A stretch of 64,000 bases of DNA. Source: Bacteroidales bacterium. Lineage in GTDB: Bacteria; Bacteroidota; Bacteroidia; Bacteroidales; SM23-62. A program made the position numbers and the translations under genes. Of the stretch, positions 16,601 to 25,255 are shown piece by piece. The notes beneath the pieces were generated by a model that saw only the letters and a list, made by a program, of their open reading frames with translations, was not told where the DNA came from and did not search any database. The first letter of the stretch is position 1, and the number at the start of each line of letters is the position of its first letter. The DNA lies in contig JADHVS010000001.1 in assembly GCA_016783865.1 (NCBI GenBank), positions 13,509-77,508 of the forward strand, in the 5' to 3' direction.

Positions 16601-18562
16601 TTAATTTTGATTGTAGGATTGAAGAGAGACAGGTGACTGTTGAGCAATCAGCTTTTGTATCCGGATATTTAACTTTGATCCTGTTCCCCTGATCAGCAGC
16701 CAGTGGTTATCAGCGTCATATTGCCAGGTATCTGCACCGAAAACCGTTTCAGGCTTTCCCTCTGTTTTTATGTAAAAAATCCAGGTATGAGACCGCTCAC
16801 CCGAGACTGACAGCCGGCCCGTTTCCTGATCATACCGGATATCTACCTGGGAGATATAGAAACCATCGCCCAGGGGTTCGAAAAATGCAAACTCCTTTTC
16901 AATGCCAGGATGCACATACAAACGAATCGTATCTGAATACAACGTATCCCCGCTACTGAATTTTCTTACTTTACCGTTAACAACAGCAATACCTGCCGTT
17001 TGATCTCCAGACACTAGATTTTCCAGCAACGCCGGCAAATCCAATATTTGCTGGTCCTGCTCAGTATCAGGAGGGGAGGCAGGTATTATATCAGGAAGCC
17101 GGACATTAACACAATTAACCAGTTTAATGGTATCATCACCAGGGAGAGCAAGGCTGACATTTTCCATTGTCCAGTCCTTTGCATGGCTTATTGAACCCGG
17201 TTCATCCGCTTCTATACGGATATCTTTCCATTGGACGTTCCATATTGGCTTTTCGGGAAATGCATTTACGTAAAAAGCCTGCCTGGCTTTTTTTATGGTC
17301 ATATTGCTTAGCTTCAGGTTCCGGAATTCAGGTATCCCTCTTTCAGGGGGCAGCACAGGCTGAGCCATTATTTTCCAATGGTCAGGGATAGAGTCGGGCG
17401 GTATGGTCTCAGGAATTTCAGGATAGCTGTAAGCGGGGTACCAGTTCAACTCGAAATGAAAAGGAAAGTTTACCTCTTCCATCTCTATATCGTGGAACCA
17501 AATATTTTCGATAATACCACCTCTAACTTTGGCTGACTTGAACCGGATGCCCATATTGGTTCCAATAGCTTTCAGGCCGTATACCTCAATATTCCTCATG
17601 CCGCCTGATGTCTCGCTTCCCAGTGTAATAAGCCCGTGCCCTGAACGGGTGATGCAATTGCGATACACGATGTTTTCGGACGGCCTGTTCACACGGAGGC
17701 CATCGTAATCCCTGCCGGCCTTGATGCATAAATTATCATCGTTGCAATCGATATCACAGTTTTCCACCAGGATGTCACTCGAGGAATCGGTATTAATCCC
17801 GTCTGAACTGGGCCCGAAACCGCCGATATTATTCCGGATTACCACCCCGGTTACATGCACCCTGTTACAATAGGTCATTGAGATGGTCCAGAATCCTGAA
17901 CGTTCAACAGTAAAATCCTTCAGCGATATATCTTCTGATCCGAAAACAGCCAGCGCACGTACCCTCTTACAGTCATAATCCACAGCCCAGCGGAGCCCCC
18001 GGTCAATATAATCCTTGTACATCCCCCCGCTCCGGGGAGGGTCTCCCCAGAATTTATCCCACCAGTACTTTCCATTGCCGTCAATAATTCCTTTGCCACT
18101 GATGCGGACATTTTTCTGCTCATAGATATTGATCAGGGCAGCGGGCCAGTACATTTCAATTCCGGCAATCCTCGTCCAGATGTCAGGGTATTCCTTTTCG
18201 TCCTGGATGGCCCGGATCACTACTCCCTCATCAACCCGAAGATCCACATTTGATTTCAGGAATATGGCCCCGGAAAGATATACTCCTTCCGGAAATGTTA
18301 CCACCCCGCCACCTGCCTCTGCAGCTGCATCAATGGCTCCCTGGATAGCCCTCGTATCAAGCACTTCACCGTCACCGACGGCGCCAAAATCCACAACACT
18401 GAAAGTACGGTCCGGGATCCTGGCAAAGGAAGGATCATAAAAAATGGACTCAAGCCTTTTAACGAGGCCGCTCTTTCTTTCTGCTTCACATGCAGACAGG
18501 ATTAACAGGATCAAAATCCCTCTAAAAGTGCATAGAGCAATTCTAATAAAACGATTTTTCAT
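16601..18562 (-). CDS. GH28 polygalacturonase-family lipoprotein
   Basis: 653 residues, longer than a simple GH28 (about 400-450), because of a beta-rich C-terminal extension from about residue 470. Lipoprotein signal ILSAC (Cys25). Right-handed beta-helix with the classical GH28 set: NTD at 257-259, DD at 275-276, SGHG at 307-310 and RFK at 340-342. The VVDFGAVGDG motif at 57-66 is the usual start of the helix. It would hydrolyse galacturonan or rhamnogalacturonan in the envelope. First gene of the GH28-DUF4861 pair. Confidence 0.93.
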   Translation of the reverse strand: MKNRFIRIALCTFRGILILLILSACEAERKSGLVKRLESIFYDPSFARIPDRTFSVVDFGAVGDGEVLDTRAIQGAIDAAAEAGGGVVTFPEGVYLSGAIFLKSNVDLRVDEGVVIRAIQDEKEYPDIWTRIAGIEMYWPAALINIYEQKNVRISGKGIIDGNGKYWWDKFWGDPPRSGGMYKDYIDRGLRWAVDYDCKRVRALAVFGSEDISLKDFTVERSGFWTISMTYCNRVHVTGVVIRNNIGGFGPSSDGINTDSSSDILVENCDIDCNDDNLCIKAGRDYDGLRVNRPSENIVYRNCITRSGHGLITLGSETSGGMRNIEVYGLKAIGTNMGIRFKSAKVRGGIIENIWFHDIEMEEVNFPFHFELNWYPAYSYPEIPETIPPDSIPDHWKIMAQPVLPPERGIPEFRNLKLSNMTIKKARQAFYVNAFPEKPIWNVQWKDIRIEADEPGSISHAKDWTMENVSLALPGDDTIKLVNCVNVRLPDIIPASPPDTEQDQQILDLPALLENLVSGDQTAGIAVVNGKVRKFSSGDTLYSDTIRLYVHPGIEKEFAFFEPLGDGFYISQVDIRYDQETGRLSVSGERSHTWIFYIKTEGKPETVFGADTWQYDADNHWLLIRGTGSKLNIRIQKLIAQQSPVSLQSYNQN

Positions 18563-18689
18563 AATATATTACCGTTACTATATCTGGAGTGTTAGATTGT
18601 ACTACAAATTTCGTAATTTGTTAACAGTATTAATTCATAATTCCTATTAATTTTAAAAAAGCTTCATTTCAACCGAATAAAACCTGGTT

Positions 18690-19961
18690 ATGAAAAAAAT
18701 TATCATCCCGCTTGGACTATCACTCATGCTTTGTATGCTTGCAGGGTCCCGTTCAAAAAATCCGGATAAGGCCTCTCCCTGGCCTGAAATAACTAAAGAG
18801 ACCAAACCATGGACCCGATGGTGGTGGCTGGGATCTGCAGTTGACAAAGAAAATATCACCTCCCTGATGGAAGAATATGCTAAGGCAGGTTTCGGGGGTG
18901 TGGAAATTACCCTGATATACGGAGTAAAGGGGTGTGAAGACCAGTACCTTGAATTTCTGTCTCCGGCCTGGATGGATATGTTAAATACCTGCGTTTTGGA
19001 AGCAGAACACGTAGTAATGGGTGTTGATATGAACCTGGGGACGGGCTGGCCCATTGGCGGACCTCAAATAACACCGGAACACGCAGCAAGCAGACTGATC
19101 CTGCAGAAATATGAAATCTCCGGGAATGAATCCCTTGAAGCTAAAATAATACCTGAGGATCCCCGCCAGGTTGAACTTGGAGTAAACCTGGAAGCATTAA
19201 TGGCTTATTCGGAAGATGGGAAGAGCCTTGATCTTACCGGTCGTGTCGGAGAAGACGGTACACTGGACTGGATACCTGAAAAAGGGATGTGGAATCTTTA
19301 CGCAGCATTCTGCGGTAAAACACGGCAGAGGGTGAAAAGGGCTGCACCGGGTGGTGAAGGATATACGATGGATCATTTGTCTGAAACCGCCCTGGGAACT
19401 TACCTGGAGAGGTTTGATCAGGCATTTACTACACCCACAGGTGTACGGTCATTTTTTAACGATAGTTATGAAGTGTACAATGCGAGCTGGTCACCTGGTT
19501 TTCTTGAGGAATTTTCTGAAAGAAGGGGTTATGACCTGAGTAAGTACCTGAAGCATCTTGCCGGTGAAGGTGATACCAACGAAATTGCCCGTGTGAAATC
19601 CGACTACAGGCAGACCATGTCGGAAATGCTGCTTGAACACTTTACTGTTCCCTGGACTGAATGGTCTCACAAACACCAGAGCCTTACGCGTAACCAGGCA
19701 CACGGATCCCCCGGGAACCTGATCGACCTCTATGCTGCAGTGGATATACCCGAATGCGAAATATTCGGCCACAGAACCTTTGATATCCCCGGCCTTCCGG
19801 TTAATGATGATGATTCCCGCAACGTAGAACCGAATCCGATGATGCTTAAACTGGCTACATCGGCGGCTCATATTATGAATAAACCACTCATTTCGAATGA
19901 AACATTTACCTGGCTGGCGGAACAAATGAATAATGGTTGGCCAGGAGCCCTCCCGGATTAG
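18690..19961 (+). pseudogene. GH106 alpha-L-rhamnosidase-like, 3' truncated
   Basis: 423 residues with signal peptide. GH106-type N-terminal signatures: PWTRWWWLGSAVDKENI, GFGGVEITLIYGV, GVDMNLGTGWPIGGP, FFNDSYEVYNASWSPGFLEE and LISNETFTWLAE. Family members run to about 900-1100 residues. Homology stops at about 19925 just after ETFTWLAE and the frame closes 12 codons later, directly before the convergent enolase-superfamily gene. More than half of the catalytic and all accessory domains are missing, so it is probably inactive. Confidence 0.8.
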
Positions 19962-19998
19962 CAGGATCACCCATTTACCACTTCTCATTATCCAGACC

Positions 19999-21255
19999 TT
20001 AATCGTCCAGCCTACTCACCTGATATTCAGCCGATTGCAGCCATTCTTCATGGAAGGACACGCCCCAGCCCGGTCCGGGAGGCAGACTGATTTTGCCATC
20101 CTTGAGTTCCGGATGCGGTGAATATAACGCTTTGGCCGTTTTATTGATACCCTCGTCCCATTCAATGGAATACTCCAGGTATTTCCCCGGATTGGAAATG
20201 GCTTGCATCATATGCAACGTATAGATCAGCACATTGCAATGATTAGCCGAATGTGGGATGCAGGGTAATCCCGACTCCTCAGCCATCCTGGCCACCCTTA
20301 ATGTCCGGGCGATTCCTCCCATGTATAATATATCCGGCTGCACAATATCCACAGTGTTAATTTGGATCATCCTCCTCCACTGGGCCAGGTCATTATCCTG
20401 TTCCCCTCCGGATACATCCATATCCAATTCAGCCGTCACTTCGGCTGTCCATTCCAGCTCCCAGTAAGGACATGGCTCTTCAAACTGTCTGATACCATAT
20501 TCTTCAGCCAGTCTTCCCACTTCAATGGCCTTGTCAGGTGTATAACAACTATTGCCGTCCATGAGAAGGTCACATGAACCTGCCAGCTCTGAGCCAACTG
20601 TCTTGATGATCTCTTCAGTCCTCCCCGGCCAGGCATCCTCGTTGTGACCAACAGATGTTCCCACCCTGAATTTAAATGCACCGATCCCCTTCTCATCCCT
20701 GAGCTTCAGGAACCGCGCGACTTCATCGGCCGGTTTGATCGACCTGCTCATCGAAGAGCCATAAACAGCCACCGGATCGGGACTTCCTCCCAATAATTCA
20801 CAAACCGGTTTACCTTTAATCTTACCATACAGATCCCAGATGGCCGTTTCCACACCACCCAGGGCCCTGCATACAAATGACCACGGATACTTCATATTCC
20901 CTTCAATGCTGTTGTCCACAATCTGATCAATGTTAGCCAGATCTTGTCCCAGAACATGTTGGGCAATATGCCTATGGAGAACAGTAGCAGCTATATCAGA
21001 ACTGTAAGTAGAAATCTGTCCCCAACCTGTCTCTCCGCTATCAGTCGTGATTTTCACTACGGCCACTTCAGGCCTGGCAAAGGTTTCGATTCGGATAATT
21101 TTCATCCCCGGGTTGAGGATTGAAGGTTCTTCCTTACCAAAATTTTTCAACTGGTGATCAAACAGCTGTTTTTCCTTCCCTGCTAATTCTCCTGGCAACA
21201 GATTGATCATCGCCAAAGTAGACAATGTTCCCTTAACAAAATTTCTTCTCTTCAT
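19999..21255 (-). CDS. Exported mandelate racemase/muconate lactonizing-family enzyme
   Basis: 418 residues. N-terminus MKRRNFVKGTLSTLAMINLL has a twin-arginine-like motif, so export is likely. Enolase-superfamily barrel with metal ligands Asp233 (LLMDGNS), Glu259/Glu260 (FEEPCPYWE) and Glu285 (SGGEQDN). KFR at 195-197 and His335/His339 (PHSANHCN) are the likely acid/base residues. Known relatives dehydrate acid sugars (galactonate, rhamnonate, fuconate). Substrate not readable. An exported acid-sugar enzyme next to pectin enzymes is unusual, as most homologues are cytoplasmic. Confidence 0.85.
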   Translation of the reverse strand: MKRRNFVKGTLSTLAMINLLPGELAGKEKQLFDHQLKNFGKEEPSILNPGMKIIRIETFARPEVAVVKITTDSGETGWGQISTYSSDIAATVLHRHIAQHVLGQDLANIDQIVDNSIEGNMKYPWSFVCRALGGVETAIWDLYGKIKGKPVCELLGGSPDPVAVYGSSMSRSIKPADEVARFLKLRDEKGIGAFKFRVGTSVGHNEDAWPGRTEEIIKTVGSELAGSCDLLMDGNSCYTPDKAIEVGRLAEEYGIRQFEEPCPYWELEWTAEVTAELDMDVSGGEQDNDLAQWRRMIQINTVDIVQPDILYMGGIARTLRVARMAEESGLPCIPHSANHCNVLIYTLHMMQAISNPGKYLEYSIEWDEGINKTAKALYSPHPELKDGKISLPPGPGWGVSFHEEWLQSAEYQVSRLDD

Positions 21256-21269
21256 TATAATGTGCTTTA

Positions 21270-21451
21270 ATTGAAACTCCTCGCCCCGGTTATCGGGGAG
21301 AAACGAGTTTCTGAGTTCGGCGAATTGACTCTCCTCGCAGCAAGCTGCGAGGAATCATCGATCCTTTATATAAATTTTTAATTGCGCTCGCTAACCCCGC
21401 AGCAAGCTACGGCCAATGCGCTCGCAGGATTCAATGCGCTCGCAGGATTCA
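21270..21451 (+). repeat. Structured intergenic repeat, family 1, copy B with nested partial copy
   Basis: A partial unit (TTGAAACTCCTCGCCCCGG with hairpin CCCCGGTTATCGGGG and the AAACGAGTTTCTGAGTTCGG block) runs directly into a full unit starting TTGACTCTCC at 21325. In the full unit, CTACGG is joined directly to CCAATGCGCTCG. The tail word AATGCGCTCGCAGGATTC occurs twice. It occupies much of the 21256-21604 gap; the rest holds only the promoter of the next gene. Confidence 0.9.
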
Positions 21452-21604
21452 GATGACAACAATGCTATCAATTTAGTTATTAAATAAAAGTGATCAAACA
21501 AAATTGGCATTAAACCTCAACTTTATTGATCCGGCAGTAGCAAATTATGATATTATTGTAACTTCGTGTATCATCAACATCACAACAATCAAAAACTAAC
21601 TAAC

Positions 21605-22621
21605 ATGAAAAAACTGATTTTAGCATTGCTAAGCTTCTTATTGTTTCTTCCCGGATTTTCACAGGAGGGGAAAATCAACACAGAGAATTTCGGAAAACAA
21701 ATGGAAGGATATGTCATCAAATCCAACGGTAAGAAAATGACAGGAAATTTTCTTTATGCCCACCCTGTTGAGATGTCAAAAGAGGTATTGTTTAACGGAA
21801 CTATTTATAAACCTGACCAACTTAAGGAATTTTTCGTGGACGGGAACAACTGGATTTCGGTAACAGAGAAAAATGATCAGATGTTTGCCGTGTGTACACG
21901 GTATGGCCCGATCACCGCTTACAAGACATTTTCTTATCCGGAAGGGGTGGAATATGGCAATGAAAGCACTCCCTGGGAAGATGTTCTTTACCAGAGAAAA
22001 CTCGACGAGGAAAGGGTTGCTGTGGCCGGTTTTCTATTAGGATTTAAAAATAAAATGAGTGAATATGTCAGTGATTATCCGGAAATGGCCAAAAAGATCG
22101 AAAATAAGGAGAAAGGTTACGGAGCGATGAACCATTATAATATAGTCGACGAATACAATGCCTGGTACATAGAGCAACATCCCGAATATGCCACGGCGGC
22201 AAGTTCAGAGGAAGGCGGTGTAACTATCCCCGAAGGTGCCGTAACAGTTGATATTCCTGAAGGTCTTTATGGCAAATGGCACCATGAGGATTATACTTTT
22301 ACAATTGAAAAAGGAATAATAAAGTTTGATTACGATGTGGGTGGAGGCCAGACTGTCAATACAGTCTATTTAATCCAGGAATACGATGAAAAATATGGAT
22401 TTATCTGCGGGGAGCTGATCGATTATATGTCATTCGGTTTTGATGCCATGGAAGGCTTCACGGATCATTGCGGGTTCCTGTATTTCACCGAACTAACCGA
22501 TAATACTGTATTGATATATTTCCAGGGACATGGTGTGCTGGCCAATGCGGATAAATACGTCCTGCATCAGGAACCTGATGATTTTAAATTTCTGGCGAAT
22601 TCCTATTCCAGAGTAGAATAA
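21605..22621 (+). CDS. Exported protein of unknown function
   Basis: 338 residues from ATG 21605 (MKKLILALLSFLLFLPGFSQ, signal peptide 1-19). The frame opens at GTG 21566, but a -7-like TAACTTCG box covers 21559-21566, so translation must start later. Residues about 30-110 form one possible beta-rich domain (EGYVIKSNGKKMTGNFLYA). Residues about 215-330 look like a lipocalin-type barrel (LYGKWHHEDYTFTIEKGIIK). No known family recognised. Monocistronic; preceded by repeat copy B. Confidence 0.75.
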   Translation: MKKLILALLSFLLFLPGFSQEGKINTENFGKQMEGYVIKSNGKKMTGNFLYAHPVEMSKEVLFNGTIYKPDQLKEFFVDGNNWISVTEKNDQMFAVCTRYGPITAYKTFSYPEGVEYGNESTPWEDVLYQRKLDEERVAVAGFLLGFKNKMSEYVSDYPEMAKKIENKEKGYGAMNHYNIVDEYNAWYIEQHPEYATAASSEEGGVTIPEGAVTVDIPEGLYGKWHHEDYTFTIEKGIIKFDYDVGGGQTVNTVYLIQEYDEKYGFICGELIDYMSFGFDAMEGFTDHCGFLYFTELTDNTVLIYFQGHGVLANADKYVLHQEPDDFKFLANSYSRVE

Positions 22622-22629
22622 GCACGGGA

Positions 22630-22765
22630 GGCTGTCTCATAAGTCATAAAATTTATGCTTATTGTCATTCTGAATTTATTTCAGAATCTAATTATCAGAT
22701 AGTTATAGATCCTGATCCGCCAGCGGGCGGACCAGGATGACTCATTATTTCCTTTTGAGATGGCC
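22630..22765. repeat. Imperfect inverted-repeat element (MITE/REP-like)
   Basis: Outer arms GGCTGTCTCATAAG (22630) and CTTTTGAGATGGCC (22752) match as an inverted repeat at 11 of 14 positions. Inside, GTCATTCTGAATTTATTTC and CAGGATGAC form a second inverted pair of the common Bacteroidota GTCATCCTGAA type. No coding capacity. It separates two convergent genes. Confidence 0.6.
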
Positions 22766-22772
22766 CAATATT

Positions 22773-23276
22773 TTATAATTCCTTCGTGTATTTCATCTGC
22801 TCAATCCCGGTAATACCTGAAAGGGCATAGAGCATATCTGCATCCAGTCTGCCTTTGATCGAAACCATGACATTTTCCTCACCTCCCACAATGATCACCA
22901 GGTCGCGGATACAATCACCCTTTTTTCTTCCCAGGATGAGTACGTCCTGATCCTCTTCATGGACGGTCAGCATCATCACATATTCAGAATTTTTTTCGTC
23001 GAAATTTATTTCGTCAACAAAATTCACACGCTCATTGATCGCGTCATTTTCTACTACCAGCAGTTTAATAGATTTGATTGACCTGAGAAGAACCTCTTCT
23101 TCGTATTCCAGATCACCCAGGCTGGCGGCCAGGCGGCAGAGAAATCCGGGAATGTACATGGATATCACTTCAGATTCTCCCTGATAAGTATAATAGAGGC
23201 GATTGATGTCGCCCGATTGCGCAAATATTCCTGCCCCAAATGCAAGAACAATAATGGATAGAATTGCTTTTTTCAT
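22773..23276 (-). CDS. DUF4252-type exported protein
   Basis: 167 residues from ATG 23276 (MKKAILSIIVLAFGAGIFAQ, signal peptide). The frame opens further upstream at 23390, but those residues precede the signal and overlap the divergent gene. The pattern of a short exported protein with an alpha/beta core (MLTVHEEDQDVLILGRKKGD, then LVIIVGGEENVMVSIKGRLD) fits DUF4252. The function is unknown. Divergent from the gene at 23397 with about 120 bp between, so the two may share regulation. Confidence 0.7.
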   Translation of the reverse strand: MKKAILSIIVLAFGAGIFAQSGDINRLYYTYQGESEVISMYIPGFLCRLAASLGDLEYEEEVLLRSIKSIKLLVVENDAINERVNFVDEINFDEKNSEYVMMLTVHEEDQDVLILGRKKGDCIRDLVIIVGGEENVMVSIKGRLDADMLYALSGITGIEQMKYTKEL

Positions 23277-23396
23277 GTCTTTAAGATGTTTACTGCATAT
23301 AAGACGAGTCTGGACGGATATCGTTACAGGATAACCGATTTTTTTTTCAGGCACAAGATTTGCATTCAGACCAGACAGACAATTAACCAAAATGCC

Positions 23397-23843
23397 ATGA
23401 AAATACTAATATTTCTTCCCATACTTCTTTTAATTCCCTGGATAGGGCAATCACAGGAGGTGCCTAAGAACGCGAACGTTATCCATATCTGGCACGATAC
23501 TCAAAGCAGGTTCGATCTATTTGATGAAGTCATATTCGTGTTACGGGATGAGGGATATGTTTTGTCCACGTTTGATAAATACTGCTACACAACCACTGCG
23601 CTCAGAAAGACAAAAATCTTCAGTACCGAGAATATGTACAGGATCTTAGTCGATGTAGAGGATCAGTTGGTGGTATTGCGCATTGAATGGTACGATAAAT
23701 ACGAATACCCGGATTGGGAAAGGGGATATTATCATCGAATCAAACGAAGCCAGCCGCGCGAATACTGGAACATCCTGGTAGATTTTGCTGAAAAGGTGGT
23801 GGACGAGGTTGGAGGGGAAGTTCATTACCTGGTTGAGGAGTGA
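23397..23843 (+). CDS. Small exported protein, unknown
   Basis: 148 residues from ATG 23397 (MKILIFLPILLLIPWIGQSQ, signal peptide). The frame opens at 23286, but that would precede the signal. The mature part is about 128 residues with mixed charge and many aromatic residues (VIHIWHDTQSRFDLFDEVIF, RIEWYDKYEYPDWERGYYHR). No family recognised. Divergent to the DUF4252 gene and of similar size, so they may form a functional pair. Confidence 0.7.
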   Translation: MKILIFLPILLLIPWIGQSQEVPKNANVIHIWHDTQSRFDLFDEVIFVLRDEGYVLSTFDKYCYTTTALRKTKIFSTENMYRILVDVEDQLVVLRIEWYDKYEYPDWERGYYHRIKRSQPREYWNILVDFAEKVVDEVGGEVHYLVEE

Positions 23844-23965
23844 TGTGTGAAGAGTGACGAGTGAAGAGATGAGTGGGTGTGAGGTTTGGGATTTGGTCAC
23901 CTATCACCTCACCACTCACCACTCACCATTTCCCCTTCTGACTTCTACTGTCTACTGTCTACTTC
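23844..23965. repeat. Low-complexity stuttering spacer
   Basis: The spacer repeats short words: GAGTGACGAGTGAAGAG, then its near-complement CACCACTCACCACTCACC, and ACTGTCTACTGTCTACTTC. The string GGGTGTGAGGTTTGGGATTT recurs in similar form after sufE (near 60694). No coding content. Confidence 0.6.
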
Positions 23966-24940
23966 TTAAATTCTTTTCGCCATATCCTCGACAAGTCCTG
24001 AAAATAAAAGCAGATACCTGAAATTCCGCCACACAAAATCATAATTCTCGGTTTTCCTGAACAGGGGTGGTTCAAACAGGTTTCGCTTCATGTACACCCC
24101 AATATATAGCTTATTTGCTGCAAATGAGACAAATACCCGGCCGTTTGTTATCTTTTTGAAATCGAGTATCCATTGCATTAGTCCGGGAGTAATCATTCCT
24201 TGTGCCTTGTCAGGCTCTTCGGAATAAACAGCATATTCTTTCCGGAATTCCTCATCACCGAGGTCTATTCTCTTACCCATTAATGCATCCTGGATCAGCC
24301 TGGCCAGTGTACCTATCCGCAGTACTTTACTCAGGTTTGGAAAAACAACCGCATCGGCCTTGAAAGCCCGTTTAAAATCAGCAATGTAGAAGATACCGGC
24401 GAACAACTTGTGCATTGATGATTTTGAGCGCTCGTCAGGTATAGTGCGCATATAAACATTCAACCAGGAAAATCGAAAAGGGATTCCTTTCAGGGTCCCG
24501 GTCACAAGGTCTCTCCCCTGATATCTGGCAATTTCACCCTTGAAGATCCTGCTTGCTTTAAAATCATGTACCTGGATATTATCGTTCGGGGAATAATCCA
24601 GCTCATCACTGATCTGGTTGACCAGTTTTGAGATAATATTCTTCTTATAGAGCACCCTGAATCCTTTATAAAAACCCACCAGCGCAAAACCAAAAATTAT
24701 CAGTAACACAATCAGGGAGCCGGCAATCAAAAATATCAATCCGAAATCAGGTCCCGGGGAATTTGGCCGCTCAGGCCTGAAAAATAAAGAATAGATTATG
24801 ATCGCAATGAAAATAATAAGTTCAACAATGATCAGAGTCCTTGCCCTGTTAGCAATACGAAGTCTTTTGATCTCAAGCTCTTTGAGATCAGGAACCAGGG
24901 TTTGGTCATAATAAGTTTTAAAGTCGGATTCGGTTTTCAT
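23966..24940 (-). CDS. DUF3137-domain membrane protein
   Basis: 324 residues. Two membrane segments at about residues 35-53 and 66-90 follow a short N-terminal helix. The soluble C-terminal domain has DUF3137 features (IFKGEIARYQGRDLVTGTLK, FAGIFYIADFKRAF, NGRVFVSFAANKLYIGV). In characterised genomes DUF3137 proteins resemble Galanin-like envelope proteins without known activity. Minus strand, alone; its upstream region carries repeat copy C. Confidence 0.8.
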   Translation of the reverse strand: MKTESDFKTYYDQTLVPDLKELEIKRLRIANRARTLIIVELIIFIAIIIYSLFFRPERPNSPGPDFGLIFLIAGSLIVLLIIFGFALVGFYKGFRVLYKKNIISKLVNQISDELDYSPNDNIQVHDFKASRIFKGEIARYQGRDLVTGTLKGIPFRFSWLNVYMRTIPDERSKSSMHKLFAGIFYIADFKRAFKADAVVFPNLSKVLRIGTLARLIQDALMGKRIDLGDEEFRKEYAVYSEEPDKAQGMITPGLMQWILDFKKITNGRVFVSFAANKLYIGVYMKRNLFEPPLFRKTENYDFVWRNFRYLLLFSGLVEDMAKRI

Positions 24941-25035
24941 GATATTTTGATAAGGATTACTCTAAAATTAGACCAAAAAAAATTAACCTCAAAGTCCTGA
25001 CAAAAGTATATACTGTTCATTTCATGAGAAAATAA

Positions 25036-25144
25036 TTGACTCTCCTTGCAGCAAGCTGCGAGGAATCATCGATCCTTTATATAAATTTTTAATTGCGCTC
25101 GCTAACCCCGCAGCAAGCTACGGGGAATGCGCTCGCAGGATTCA
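25036..25144 (+). repeat. Structured intergenic repeat, family 1, copy C (short form, 109 bp)
   Basis: Short form lacking the AAACGAGTTTCTGAGTTCGG block: after GCTACGGGG it goes directly to AATGCGCTCGCAGGATTCA. One change (CTCCTTGCAGC) weakens the first hairpin. It lies between the divergent DUF3137 and M23 genes. Confidence 0.95.
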
Positions 25145-25222
25145 AATTTGAGAATCCCCCGAGGCCCCGGGGGGACAATCGCTTCGCTTTCACATGATTT
25201 TTATTAATCATACTCATTTCAC

Positions 25223-25230
25223 TATCTTTG
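25223..25230 (+). promoter_or_regulatory. -7 box TATCTTTG of the M23 peptidase gene
   Basis: Exact match to the Bacteroidota -7 consensus TAnnTTTG. It ends one base before ATG 25232, which therefore lies at or before the expected transcription start. The next in-frame ATG (25256) is the likely translation start. Confidence 0.65.
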
Positions 25231-25255
25231 TATGAATTTTTTTGAAAGTAAACAG

